Positions 43,014-51,524 of a stretch of DNA of 64,000 nucleotides are shown in pieces. A program made the translations under genes and the position numbers. The stretch's first letter is position 1; the number at the start of each line of letters is the position of its first letter. The stretch spans positions 8,497,501 through 8,561,500 of the forward strand of contig NZ_CP108538.1 of assembly GCF_035994185.1 (NCBI RefSeq), written 5' to 3'. The DNA is from Streptomyces sp. NBC_01217 (GTDB taxonomy: Bacteria > Actinomycetota > Actinomycetes > Streptomycetales > Streptomycetaceae). The notes under the pieces were generated by a model. The model saw only the letters and a program-made list of their open reading frames with translations. It was not told the DNA's origin and ran no database searches.

Positions 43014-44510
43014 TCAGGCGACGGTCGCCGGGGTGTCCCGCAGGGTGACGTTGGCGTGGCTCTCCTGGAAGCTCTGGTCGGAGACCAGAGTCAGCCGGGC
43101 TGTGGACTGGAACTCCGGGAGAGTGGCGGAGCCGCAGGAGACCATCGTGGTCTTGAGCTTGGCGATGGTCAGGGCGAGCCCTTCGTTGAGGTCGCCGGCG
43201 TAGGGGACATAGCCATCGACGCCCTCCTCGAAGATCAGCCCCTGGCCACCCTGGCCGTAGCGCTGCCAGTTGCGGGCCCGGTTCGAGCCTTCGCCCCAGT
43301 ACTCCTTCACGAAGCCGTCCCGGGTGGCGAGTTTCGCGCCGGCGGCCTGGTCGAAGCGGGCGAAGTAGCGTCCCATCATGACGAAGTCGGCGCCCATCGC
43401 CAGTGCCAGGGCCACGTGGTAGTCGTGCACCAGTCCGCCGTCGGAGCAGATCGGTACGTACTCGCCGGTGCGATCACGGAAGGCGTCCCGGGCCGCGGCG
43501 ACGTCCAGCACCGCGCTGGCCTGGCCGCGTCCGATGCCCTTCTGGTCGCGGGTGATGCAGATGGAACCGCCGCCCACGCCGACCTTGACGAAGTCCGCTC
43601 CGGCCTCGGCGAGGAAGGTGAAAGCTCTGCCGTCGACCACGTTGCCGCCGCCGGTCGGGATCTCCGGGTAGTGCTTCTTCACCCAGGTCAGGGCTTGCGC
43701 CTGCCAGTCGCTGTAGCCGTCGGAGGAGTCGAAGCACAGGGCGTCCGCTCCCGCTTCCAGCAGGGCGGGGACGCGCTCTCGGTAGTCGTGGGTGTTGATG
43801 CCCGCGCCCACGCGCAGGCGCTTGGCCGTGTCCACGGCCTGGTTCGGGAAGCGCTTGTTGTCCGTGTAGTCGGACCGGAACACCAGATACTGGAGATGGC
43901 CCTCGGCGTCCACCAGCGGGAGGCAGTCCAGCCGCTGGTCCCACAGCCGCGCGTTGGCCTCGGAGAGCGTGGTGTCGGCGCCGGCGTGGGGCAGTTCGGC
44001 GATGGCCGTCATCCGACCGCTCACCGGTCCGTCGAGGTCGTGGCGCTGGGGGTGGAAGTCGCGGGAGGTCACCAAGCCGAGCAGGCGGCCGCTGGCGGTG
44101 CCGTCGTGCGTGACCGCGGCGGTGCTGTGACCGGTACGTTGCATGACGGCGAGCAGGTGGCTCAGGCTGTCTTCCGGACGGACGTTGGTGTCGCTGGTGA
44201 CGAACCCTGCCTTGAAGTTCTTCACCTGGCGGACGGCTGCGGCCTGGTCCTGGATCGACTGGTTGTGGTGCAGGAAGCTCAGACCGCCGTTGCGCGCGAT
44301 CGCGATCGCGAGTTCCGGTGTGCTGACAGCCTGCATGATCGCGGAGGTGAACGGGGAGCCGAGTTCGATCGCCGACTGCTCGCCCACGACGTGCCGCACC
44401 AGAGGCGTGGACAGGTCGACCGTCGCGGGCGAGCAGTCGGTCCGGGTCCGGTTCGGCAAGAGCAGAAACTCGTTGAACGTCCTTGAGACCTCGGCGATGA
44501 TCTGTGCCAC
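43014..44510 (-). CDS. IMP dehydrogenase, atypical (clostridial-like) form with CBS domains
   Basis: 498 residues. IMPDH core with a CBS (Bateman) pair inserted at about 95-220: SAIMQAVSTPELAIAIARNG, GRLLGLVTSRDF, SLSHLLAVMQRTGHSTAAV. Catalytic parts: CFDSSDGYSDWQ, KVGVGGGSICITRDQKGIGR with the nucleophilic Cys, PICSDGGLVHDYHVALALAM, GRYFARFDQA and flap-region YWGEGSNRARNWQRY. The loop GGGSICITRDQKGIGRGQ differs from GPGSICTTR of the usual actinobacterial GuaB and recalls IMPDHs I know from Lachnospiraceae, so it is probably not the housekeeping enzyme. GTG 44510 has GGAGGAACGA. It oxidises IMP to XMP with NAD+. Confidence 0.82.
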   Translation of the reverse strand: MAQIIAEVSRTFNEFLLLPNRTRTDCSPATVDLSTPLVRHVVGEQSAIELGSPFTSAIMQAVSTPELAIAIARNGGLSFLHHNQSIQDQAAAVRQVKNFKAGFVTSDTNVRPEDSLSHLLAVMQRTGHSTAAVTHDGTASGRLLGLVTSRDFHPQRHDLDGPVSGRMTAIAELPHAGADTTLSEANARLWDQRLDCLPLVDAEGHLQYLVFRSDYTDNKRFPNQAVDTAKRLRVGAGINTHDYRERVPALLEAGADALCFDSSDGYSDWQAQALTWVKKHYPEIPTGGGNVVDGRAFTFLAEAGADFVKVGVGGGSICITRDQKGIGRGQASAVLDVAAARDAFRDRTGEYVPICSDGGLVHDYHVALALAMGADFVMMGRYFARFDQAAGAKLATRDGFVKEYWGEGSNRARNWQRYGQGGQGLIFEEGVDGYVPYAGDLNEGLALTIAKLKTTMVSCGSATLPEFQSTARLTLVSDQSFQESHANVTLRDTPATVA

Positions 44511-45015
44511 TCGTTCCTCCTGAGCCGTCGACCGGGGCCCGGCTGCCCGGCCGTGAAGACCGTCCCTGGTCCCAAGACGCGGGCAGGCAGGTGCAGGCAT
44601 GGCAGCCGTGGAGGTGCCACGAACTGCGGCAGAGCCCTGACCAGCCCGTATCGAACCGGGTGCGGTCGTGACCTGGCACCCTATCGACTGCCCCGCCGCT
44701 GTACGAATCGCCTCCTGTTCACCGACGATCGCCGCCGGCGCGGCATCCAGCTTGTCCCAGCCGTCCTCGCCTGCAGGGGGCCGAGAGTTCCCAGACGCCG
44801 TGGGCGCTCCACCGGCCGAGGGTCATGCGACAGGTTCGTGCCTCTGAAGTCGAGGCCGGAGACGGGCGTCGCCGTCAGTATCTGGGAACCAACTCCCGGT
44901 CTTCGCGCCGCCCCGTGCCGCCGGTGACTGCACGGAGCCACATCTGTTGCTCATGGCGGTGTCGGGCAATGGGAGCAGGCTGCTCCCGGACCACCACACT
45001 CTTTGCTCATTGATT
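44511..45015. other. Non-coding spacer with one hairpin
   Basis: 505 nt between the IMPDH start and the VWA stop, both on the minus strand. GGGAGCA-GGC-TGCTCCC (44971-44987) is a perfect short hairpin 29 nt after the VWA stop and probably terminates that transcript. A + strand open frame (44553-44927) has no recognisable protein content. I see no other feature. Confidence 0.5.
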
Positions 45016-46074
45016 TCAGAGCATGATGAGCAGACGCGTCTTCGGCTTGAGCTTCCTGTTCACCGAACGACTCTGTACGTACACCTCCAATTTGGGGTTG
45101 TTCCCTGCCTTTACGGAGACGGTCCCCTGGACATCCGAACCGAACAAAAGACTGCGCGCCGCGTCGCCCGTATAGGCGCGGTCGGTGTCCTTCTCGACCA
45201 CGATGACTTCCTTGTTCTGCTGAACCTGAGCCCGGGTGCCCAACTGGTAGTAACACGAACCACGTTCGTACGTCACGCCCGGGTGCGAGTTGACGAAGGG
45301 GCGAATCTCGACCTCCTTGTCGACTTTCAGAAGCCGGTACTTGTCGGCCGGAATCGGTTCGAGGTTTGCCCGCACCTCGTCAACCGATATGTCCTGACCG
45401 ACGGCGAACAGGTTCTTCGTGCCGCGTACCCCCTGCTCTCGCCCGCGGAGGAAGCTGGTGGCGGCAGCGCGCACGGTGCCGATCGCCTCCTCGACGCCCT
45501 TCTGGGAATCCGCATCCCAGATGGCGATGTTCCCGGCCGGGAAGCCGTAGTTCTGGGCGGTCCGCTTGGCCAGGGAGTTCGGAACGAGGATCGCGGAAGT
45601 CCAGTGGCCCGGAAGCCCGCCCATCTTCGCCGTGATCTTGTCGAGCCAGGGGCCGAGGATGGCCATGTCGCCGTCGTGCCGCCTGTCGCCACCGGAGGCG
45701 TTCTCCTCGCCGTCCGTCACGACGATCTGCAGGAAGCTGTGCTCGCCGTATTCCTCCCAAATATGGCCCAGGTCGTCCAGGGACTTCAGAGAAGCCTCGA
45801 TGAGGGCCGTAGCGCCATTGTTGACCTGGTACAGCCCGCGCATGGACGGCAGATGCTTCACGTCCATGTCCCAGACCAGGTTCTCCACCTTGTGGTCGAA
45901 GGAGTAGAGGCTGATCCGGGTCTCGTGGCCGAGGCTGTCCGACTCGGACTTCAACCCCGCCACGAATTCGTCCACAACTTGAATGAGCTGGCCCTGGTGC
46001 GGACGCATTGAACCCGAACAGTCCACTACCAGCGCGACGTGATTCACCTTGTGCTGGATCTTGTTTGCGGACAC
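45016..46074 (-). CDS. VWA-domain protein (von Willebrand factor type A)
   Basis: 352 residues. The VWA domain fills about 1-190 with a complete MIDAS: ALVVDCSGSMRPHQ (DxSxS), the Thr in NNGATALIEAS and the Asp in LQIVVTDGEENASGG. The C-terminal part (about 200-352) has FAVGQDISVDEVRANL, KEVEIRPFVNSHPGVTYERG and KPKTRLLIML and is probably a beta-rich domain; it matches no family I recognise. No signal peptide, so cytoplasmic. VWA proteins bind partner proteins through Mg2+; none of the usual partners (MoxR AAA, Ter proteins) is adjacent. GTG 46074 has GGGGGAGCACAAAC. Confidence 0.8.
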   Translation of the reverse strand: MSANKIQHKVNHVALVVDCSGSMRPHQGQLIQVVDEFVAGLKSESDSLGHETRISLYSFDHKVENLVWDMDVKHLPSMRGLYQVNNGATALIEASLKSLDDLGHIWEEYGEHSFLQIVVTDGEENASGGDRRHDGDMAILGPWLDKITAKMGGLPGHWTSAILVPNSLAKRTAQNYGFPAGNIAIWDADSQKGVEEAIGTVRAAATSFLRGREQGVRGTKNLFAVGQDISVDEVRANLEPIPADKYRLLKVDKEVEIRPFVNSHPGVTYERGSCYYQLGTRAQVQQNKEVIVVEKDTDRAYTGDAARSLLFGSDVQGTVSVKAGNNPKLEVYVQSRSVNRKLKPKTRLLIML

Positions 46075-46441
46075 GTTTGTGCTCCCCCTCCGAGGCTCCC
46101 CGAGTGATGTCTTCACTCTATGAGGAGGCACTGACAACGGCGTTTGACGCTCGATCACCTGCCTGCGTCCAGGGATGGCGCCGTGACCTCGTCTTCGACG
46201 CGATCGGGAGCGCTCGCGGCACGGCGGTAGCCAGGGTTCAGGCGCCCACACCGCAGGATGCGAAGCGAGGCAGGCTGACTTCTCCCGGCCCTCCACTTCG
46301 TCGCCATTCCCATGGCGCACCGTGCGCGTCCCGCAATCACGGATGGTTCCGGCCTCCGACCGCTGCGACTCCGACGGCCGCCGTGTGACGGTGCGATCGT
46401 GGCTGAGAGGTTGCGGCGGGCGGTTGAGGAAAGGCTGGGGC
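46075..46441. other. Divergent intergenic region, nothing recognised
   Basis: 367 nt between the starts of the VWA protein (minus) and the MazG-like protein (plus). Open frames here have antisense-like composition. I see no convincing palindrome, RNA gene or repeat; promoters for both genes must lie inside. Confidence 0.4.
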
Positions 46442-46783
46442 ATGGACCTCAACGAACTGCGGCGCCGGGCTCTGCGTATCCATGACCTCTACGACGAGCT
46501 GAACCTGAGGGAACGCGGCCGGGTGTGGACACGCGAGGAGTTCATGATCGGCTTCGTCGGGGACGTCGGAGATCTGGCAAAGATTGTCATGGCACAGGAA
46601 GGCGCCCGTGACATGCCGGGCGGCCGTGCCGCTCTGGAGCACGAACTCGCGGACTGCCTGTGGTCCGTGCTGATCCTTGCGCACCGGTACGGCGTCGATC
46701 TGGACGCCGCGTTCCTGCGCACGATGGACGAGCTCGACCAGTCGATCACTGCGCGGGTAGGACGCGATGCCGGGTCGGGGTGA
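46442..46783 (+). CDS. MazG-like nucleotide pyrophosphohydrolase family protein
   Basis: 113-residue all-helical protein: MDLNELRRRALRIHDLYDEL, REEFMIGFVGDVGDLAKIVM, ALEHELADCLWSVLILAHRY, GVDLDAAFLRTMDELDQSI. The ExxxD-type metal ligands (HELADCLWSV; FVGDVGDLAK in place of the usual ExxE/ELxE) suggest a MazG/dCTPase relative, with some divergence in the first pair. Such enzymes clear non-canonical NTPs. ATG 46442 was chosen because the family begins there; GGAAAGG is 8-14 nt upstream. Confidence 0.75.
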   Translation: MDLNELRRRALRIHDLYDELNLRERGRVWTREEFMIGFVGDVGDLAKIVMAQEGARDMPGGRAALEHELADCLWSVLILAHRYGVDLDAAFLRTMDELDQSITARVGRDAGSG

Positions 46784-46857
46784 CCGTGGCCAGGGCCGCC
46801 CGAACAGGGATCTCGGTATGGCGTACCCCACCGGCCCCGGGTGCCCTGCCATGGTGG

Positions 46858-48480
46858 TCAGGCTTCCCTTGCTCTGGTGACGCGACGTACGGCTGTGGCG
46901 AGTCCGGTGTCGTCGACGGCGACGTTGGTCATGGAGGGGTTCTCACGGGTGACGATGGCGGTGAGGACGTGGCCTGGTGGGACCTGGACGGTGGCGGTTA
47001 CACCGAGTTCGGGCATGAGGCGTACCGCGTCGTACCAGCGGACCGGTCGCTGTACTGCTTGTGCGAGGTCGTCGATGACCTTTTCGGGGGCGTGGAGGAG
47101 TCGTCGGCCGGTGGTATTGGCGAAGTAGCTGCGCTGCTGTTCGCCGTGTTCAGTCCGGGCCAGTGCGTGGGCCACGGCCCGTGCGGTGTCGGCTTGCAGG
47201 GGGCAGTGCGAGGCGACGTTCACGTCGAGGACCTTCAGGTCGCGGGCGCCGGCGGCCGGGGCGTATCGACGTAGGGTGTCGAGTGCCGTGCGGGTGCCGC
47301 TGACGACGATCTGATCGGCCGCGTTGATGTTGGCGATCCACAGCGGATCGGCGTCGGTTGCGATGGTGGCGAGGAGCTGCCGGGTGGATGCCAGGTCCAG
47401 TCCGCTCAAGGCGGCCATCGACCAGGTTCCGTCGGCGCAGGCGCGCTCCATGCCGGCTCCGCGTACGTGAACAACGCGCAGGGCGTCACCGAGGCTGAGA
47501 ACACCGGCGAGGACAGCTGCGGAGAAGGCGCCGACGGAGTGCCCCGAGACGCTGTCGGCCCGCAGGTCGTGGTCGTCCACCAGCGCGCGGGCGGTGACCA
47601 CACCGGCGATGAGCAGTGCGAGTTGGGCGTTGGTGGTGGAGCGCAGCGCCTCGGAGGTGTCGAGTTGTGCCGGAACGTCGTCGAAGGAGCGCAGCACGTC
47701 GCGGGCTTCGGTGTGAGCCCGGGCCGCGGCGGGGGAGTCGGGCAGGCTCTGGAGCATCCCTGCCCGTTGCGATCCTTGTCCCGGGAACAACAGGGCAACA
47801 CTCATCGCATCTTCCTCAGCTCTGGCGGCGGCCGGGTGAGAGGTCACCCGGTCCGTCGGTTGCCACGGCTCGGAGACCTGCGCGCGTGTCACCAACTGCG
47901 GTCCTCCGCTGGTGCGCAGCACCAGAGTCCGCGGGTCGGTGGCGAGTTCGGCCAGGACGACGGCGCCGCCCGCGGTCTGGAGTTGGCAGTCCACCCGCGC
48001 AGGCAACGCGGACAGCCGACTGATGAGCTCGGCGGCCCAGGCCGGGGACGGCAGGGACTCTGTCCGGATGAGGAGGTCGAGGTCGCTGGTCGCCGTGGTG
48101 GTCAGCCGTCCCGTAGCCAGCTCGAAGCCGACGCTTCCGGTCGGTCCCCACGGGAGGCCGAGACCGTGCAGGATCGGTGTGGCCTCTTGGAGGGCGGACA
48201 GAGCCGGTGTGCGCGCGGGAGCGGAGACCGACACGGGCCGCAGGTCCTCGGGCCGGCGGCATGCGATGGCTGCCTCGATCGGCATGAGGAGGGCGTGCCG
48301 CTCGTGCCGGGCACGGCCGCGGACCCCTACGGCCAGCTGCCCGGCCGGTGCTGTGCCGCGCCGCACGACGACCCACGGCGCGGCGGCCAGGGAAGGGCGC
48401 ACCCAGGCCGGTTCGGAGCCGGTCAGGTGCGCGCCGGGATCCGCGATCCGGAGTAGGTCGTGCGGCCGGTGACGCCTCAT
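46858..48480 (-). CDS. mdcGH: MdcG-MdcH: phosphoribosyl-dephospho-CoA transferase joined to malonyltransferase
   Basis: One uninterrupted 540-codon frame with two enzymes. Residues 1 to ~205 are MdcG, which attaches the triphosphoribosyl-dephospho-CoA prosthetic group to MdcC: HDLLRIADPGAHL, GSVGFELATGRLTTTATSDL, DLLIRTESLP with the nucleotidyltransferase SDLDLL. From Met ~226 begins MdcH, malonyl-CoA:ACP transacylase: SVALLFPGQGSQRAGMLQSL, DSVSGHSVGAFSAAVLAGVL with GHSxG, VASHCPLQA and PVRWYDAVRLMPELGV. The MdcH Met (ATG 47805) has GAGGAAG at ribosome-site distance, so either a true fusion is made, or MdcH is also started internally. Last gene of the operon, 4 nt after mdcDE. Confidence 0.82.
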   Translation of the reverse strand: MRRHRPHDLLRIADPGAHLTGSEPAWVRPSLAAAPWVVVRRGTAPAGQLAVGVRGRARHERHALLMPIEAAIACRRPEDLRPVSVSAPARTPALSALQEATPILHGLGLPWGPTGSVGFELATGRLTTTATSDLDLLIRTESLPSPAWAAELISRLSALPARVDCQLQTAGGAVVLAELATDPRTLVLRTSGGPQLVTRAQVSEPWQPTDRVTSHPAAARAEEDAMSVALLFPGQGSQRAGMLQSLPDSPAAARAHTEARDVLRSFDDVPAQLDTSEALRSTTNAQLALLIAGVVTARALVDDHDLRADSVSGHSVGAFSAAVLAGVLSLGDALRVVHVRGAGMERACADGTWSMAALSGLDLASTRQLLATIATDADPLWIANINAADQIVVSGTRTALDTLRRYAPAAGARDLKVLDVNVASHCPLQADTARAVAHALARTEHGEQQRSYFANTTGRRLLHAPEKVIDDLAQAVQRPVRWYDAVRLMPELGVTATVQVPPGHVLTAIVTRENPSMTNVAVDDTGLATAVRRVTRAREA

Positions 48481-48484
48481 CGGC

Positions 48485-50287
48485 TCAGTGCTCGTTCCAC
48501 TGTCGGGCCAGGGTGTCGCGCACGGCCCGGGATGCTTTGCGGTTCTTCTCCGCCCCTTGGGAGTCGAGCCGGTTGGACAGGTCGGTGGGACCTGAACGCG
48601 CCCGCGCGATGGCGTCGCTGATGGCCTGTGCCACGTTGGTGATGTCGCGGTCGGTGGGGGACTCGGCGTCGTCGACCTCGAGCAGGCCGTCGCAGAACCC
48701 GAGTGTGGCCCAGTCCCGAACGTCGTAGGACAACGGCGGGATGGTCTTGGCGAGTTCATCGAGCTGCTCGACGGTGCGCATGGTGATGTGCGCCGCCGCC
48801 TGCTTGTGCATGGCGTGGATCTGCACCCCGGGATCGTCGAGTGCGAGGATCTGCGAGGCCTGGAGTCCATGCGTGAGGAATCCGCCGGAGAGGGCTTGTC
48901 CGACCACGAGGGTGACGAGCGGGTGTCCGGCGACGCGTGCGGCTTCGGTGGCGTCGATCGCCGTCGCGATGGCCTGGTGCAGTCCGGCCATCTCTTCGAT
49001 CCGGCCATACGCCTGACTGGGCAGGTCGACAACGGCGACGATCGCGCGGCGCTCGGTGGCCCCTTCGTCCTGCGCGGTGATCTCCCGCATGGCGCGGGCC
49101 AGTGCGGCGCATTCGGTGAGGCCGACCTGTCCCTGGCGTGCGCGGTAGAAGGGGTTGTCCGGGTCGGGGACGACGGCCAGGTAGACGATGCCGTCGGTGT
49201 CGGCCCGCAGTACCGATCCGATGACCGGTCGTGGCGTGGTGCCGTCGGCCAGTGCGGTGATCCACCGGCGTCCTCGTTCGCTGGGCTGCATCGAGGAGTG
49301 CGCGGCGTCGGAGTGCGGCTCGCTGCCACTGCCGCGTCGCCGTGGCGTCTTGCCCGTGGAGGGTACGTCATAGGTGTCGCCCCACATCTCGCGCAGCTGG
49401 GACGGCTCCGGTGGGTCGGCGGGGTCGAGTGTGGCCAGACGCGCTTCGAGGACATCGAGCCGCTCGCTGCGGTACGAGCCCGGGGAAGCGGTTTTGGCGC
49501 TGATCGCCCTGCGGACGGCGTCTCGCAGTTCGTCGGCGTCATCGGCGACGAGGGTGTCGGCCAGGCCGGTGAGGCGGCGTTGCTCGCCGCCGTCGACGGC
49601 CCAGATCAGGCGGCGGTCGGTGGAGTCGAACTCTTCGGCACCTGCTTCCTGCTCGATGACGGCCGCGCCGTTGAGCCCGATCCTGGCTTCGGGGGTGACG
49701 ATCACGTGGGTGCACAACCCCGTGGCGATGCTCACTCCGCCGAAGGAGCCCACCGACCCGGCGACGACGCCGACCACTGGTGCGAGCGGCCGCAGTTCGA
49801 GCAGTGCGGAGCAGATCTCGGCGACCGCGTTGAGTCCCAGGTTGCCTTCCTGCAAGCGCACGCCGCCCGTCTCCAGCAGCAGCACGGCGGGGACGGGAGT
49901 CCCCGTGCGGCCGTCGGCGGCGGCCAGCCGGAGAGCCTGCGCGATCTTGGCTCCGGACACTTCGCCGATGCCGCCGCCTTGGAAGTCCTGCTCGATGGAG
50001 ACGACCAGCACCGCGGTGCCGTCGATCGTGCCGCGAGCGATGACCACACCGTCGTCGGACTGAGGGGTCACGTCCTGTGGCTCGAGCCACGGCGACTCCA
50101 GGCGTTCGAAGGGGCCGCACAGTACACGGGCCGAGCCGTCGTCCAGCAGTACCTGCGCGCGGGCGAGAGCATCGAGCTCAAGGAAACTCTCCCGGTGCAG
50201 CACACGCTGCCAGTCGACGCCGCGTCCGTCGGACGTGGCTCCCAGCGCACGGGCCGTCTCGGCAGCGGTGTCCGTAGTGGTGGTCAT
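48485..50287 (-). CDS. mdcDE: Malonate decarboxylase beta-gamma subunit, fused
   Basis: 600-residue fusion of the two carboxyltransferase-like subunits that decarboxylate malonyl-ACP. Beta part (about 1-285): WQRVLHRESFLELDALARAQ, EQDFQGGGIGEVSGAKIAQA, ETGGVRLQEGNLGLNAVAEI, GVVAGSVGSFGGVSIATGL, RIGLNGAAVIEQEAGAEEFD. A Pro/Ser/Arg-rich linker follows (about 305-340, GKTPRRRGSGSEPHSD). Gamma part (about 345-600): RGRRWITALADG, NPFYRARQGQVGLTECAALA, VVDLPSQAYGRIEEMAGLH, VVGQALSGGFLTHGLQASQI and AMHKQAAAHITMRTVEQLDE. These are separate genes in many proteobacteria. ATG 50287 overlaps the mdcC stop. Confidence 0.9.
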   Translation of the reverse strand: MTTTTDTAAETARALGATSDGRGVDWQRVLHRESFLELDALARAQVLLDDGSARVLCGPFERLESPWLEPQDVTPQSDDGVVIARGTIDGTAVLVVSIEQDFQGGGIGEVSGAKIAQALRLAAADGRTGTPVPAVLLLETGGVRLQEGNLGLNAVAEICSALLELRPLAPVVGVVAGSVGSFGGVSIATGLCTHVIVTPEARIGLNGAAVIEQEAGAEEFDSTDRRLIWAVDGGEQRRLTGLADTLVADDADELRDAVRRAISAKTASPGSYRSERLDVLEARLATLDPADPPEPSQLREMWGDTYDVPSTGKTPRRRGSGSEPHSDAAHSSMQPSERGRRWITALADGTTPRPVIGSVLRADTDGIVYLAVVPDPDNPFYRARQGQVGLTECAALARAMREITAQDEGATERRAIVAVVDLPSQAYGRIEEMAGLHQAIATAIDATEAARVAGHPLVTLVVGQALSGGFLTHGLQASQILALDDPGVQIHAMHKQAAAHITMRTVEQLDELAKTIPPLSYDVRDWATLGFCDGLLEVDDAESPTDRDITNVAQAISDAIARARSGPTDLSNRLDSQGAEKNRKASRAVRDTLARQWNEH

Positions 50288-50625
50288 GACGTCTCCCCTG
50301 CAGCGGCCGTGTCGTGTGTGGCGCCGGCGACTTCGGCAGCCTGCTGAAGCCGCAGAGTGACCAGGGCAGGCGTGGCGGCCGAGTCGTTGAGTTCCCACGT
50401 GCCCAGTACGGGAGTGCGCGCGAAGAAGCGTTCCAGAGTGGTCTGCCACACCTCGTCGAAGCCTTCGACGCTGGTGCGGACCCGCACCTGGGCATAACGA
50501 TCGGAGTTGCCGCTGCCGTCGGCCGGCTCCAGCAGGATCTCCAGGTCCCCGGAGCCGACGACGCCGACGTGCGCCCGGTGGGCCGGGCGCGTCGAGGCAG
50601 GGAACTGAAAGGTCAAGGTGCGCAT
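50284..50625 (-). CDS. mdcC: Malonate decarboxylase acyl carrier protein (delta subunit)
   Basis: 113-residue carrier protein. MRTLTFQFPASTRPAHRAHV is followed by GVVGSGDLEILLEPAD, where the Ser in GSGDLE carries the 2'-(5''-triphosphoribosyl)-3'-dephospho-CoA arm; then RVRTSVEGFDEVWQTTLERF. Malonate is bound to this arm and decarboxylated to acetyl-ACP. It starts 1 nt after mdcB and its stop overlaps mdcDE, so dosage is tied to the catalytic subunits. The C-terminus is extended by an Ala/Thr-rich tail. Confidence 0.88.
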   Translation of the reverse strand: MRTLTFQFPASTRPAHRAHVGVVGSGDLEILLEPADGSGNSDRYAQVRVRTSVEGFDEVWQTTLERFFARTPVLGTWELNDSAATPALVTLRLQQAAEVAGATHDTAAAGETS

Positions 50626-50626
50626 G

Positions 50627-51517
50627 TCAGTGGCTTCTTTCCGCAAGGAGAGCGACGGGGGCGGCCGAGTCCAGGAAGAGTGCGGCGGCGAGGACATCGC
50701 CGCTACCGCCGGCCGAGAGGCGACGTCGGCGGCAGACGGCGTCGAGACGGTCGAAGAGTGCGCGGCCGGGAGCCGTGCTTGATCCGCCCGCGCGCATGAT
50801 CGCTGAGGTACCCTCGCGCACGGTCCGCAGGCCCTCGGGGCCGCCCCGGTGCAGCAGACAGGTGTCCTCCAGCGTCGCCATCGACGCCAGAAGCGCGTCG
50901 GTACGGGCGATGTGCTCACCGAGTCCGGCTGCGCGTGCCGCCTCAAGCGTCGGCAGGGCAACGTGTCTGGCGTGCGGAAACCCCCGCCGGGCTTCGCCCC
51001 TGGCACCGGACGCTCCGTATCGAAGACGGGCATGGTCACCGTGCGAGGGCGCCCGGGCCGGCAGCGCCGGGTCGTCCATGGCGGCCAGCCGCGCGGCGAA
51101 CCTGCCGGCCCCGTCGATGCTGCCGGTCGCGGCCAGCCCGGCCGCCAGCAGCCCGAGCGCCCACAGTGCGCCGCGGTGGGTATTGACCCCACTGGTGGCG
51201 TGCAGCATGCGTTGCTCGCCGTCCCGTCCGATGGCCCCGATCAGTGCCCTCAGGCCAGGTCCGAGGGGCGTGGACATGGCAGCCTTCGCGCACCGGGCGA
51301 TCGGCACGGCGAGCGCGTCGGCGGACGCCAGCAGCAGGGCGAGGTTCATGTCGTCGTGCGCCCCGCCGCGCGCGTCCACCAGACCGGGTTTGGGTGTGAG
51401 CATCGCCTCGTCACGCAGTGCCTGCGCCGCCAGAGCCCCGAACGTGTCCGCCACGTCGGGCCGCAGAGGCTCTCGCGGCGCGGCCAGGACATTGGGAAGG
51501 TCAGGCGTGGTGGTCAT
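50627..51517 (-). CDS. mdcB: Triphosphoribosyl-dephospho-CoA synthase
   Basis: 296-residue enzyme (CitG/MdcB family) making the prosthetic-group precursor from ATP and dephospho-CoA. Family segments: AAQALRDEAMLTPKPGLVDA, RGGAHDDMNLALLLASADAL, IGRDGEQRMLHATSGVNTHR, GALWALGLLAAGLAA, and the C-terminal RLSAGGSGDVLAAALFLDS. KPGLVD, HxxM and NTHRG are active-site hallmarks. ATG 51517 is 7 nt after the mdcA stop. Its presence with MdcG shows that the operon encodes maturation as well as catalysis. Confidence 0.9.
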   Translation of the reverse strand: MTTTPDLPNVLAAPREPLRPDVADTFGALAAQALRDEAMLTPKPGLVDARGGAHDDMNLALLLASADALAVPIARCAKAAMSTPLGPGLRALIGAIGRDGEQRMLHATSGVNTHRGALWALGLLAAGLAATGSIDGAGRFAARLAAMDDPALPARAPSHGDHARLRYGASGARGEARRGFPHARHVALPTLEAARAAGLGEHIARTDALLASMATLEDTCLLHRGGPEGLRTVREGTSAIMRAGGSSTAPGRALFDRLDAVCRRRRLSAGGSGDVLAAALFLDSAAPVALLAERSH

Positions 51518-51524
51518 GAGGCCC

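Noticed and set aside
44553..44927. 124-codon + strand frame between IMPDH and VWA genes
   Set aside because: No ribosome site, Arg/Cys-rich random-like sequence, partly antisense to the IMPDH leader.
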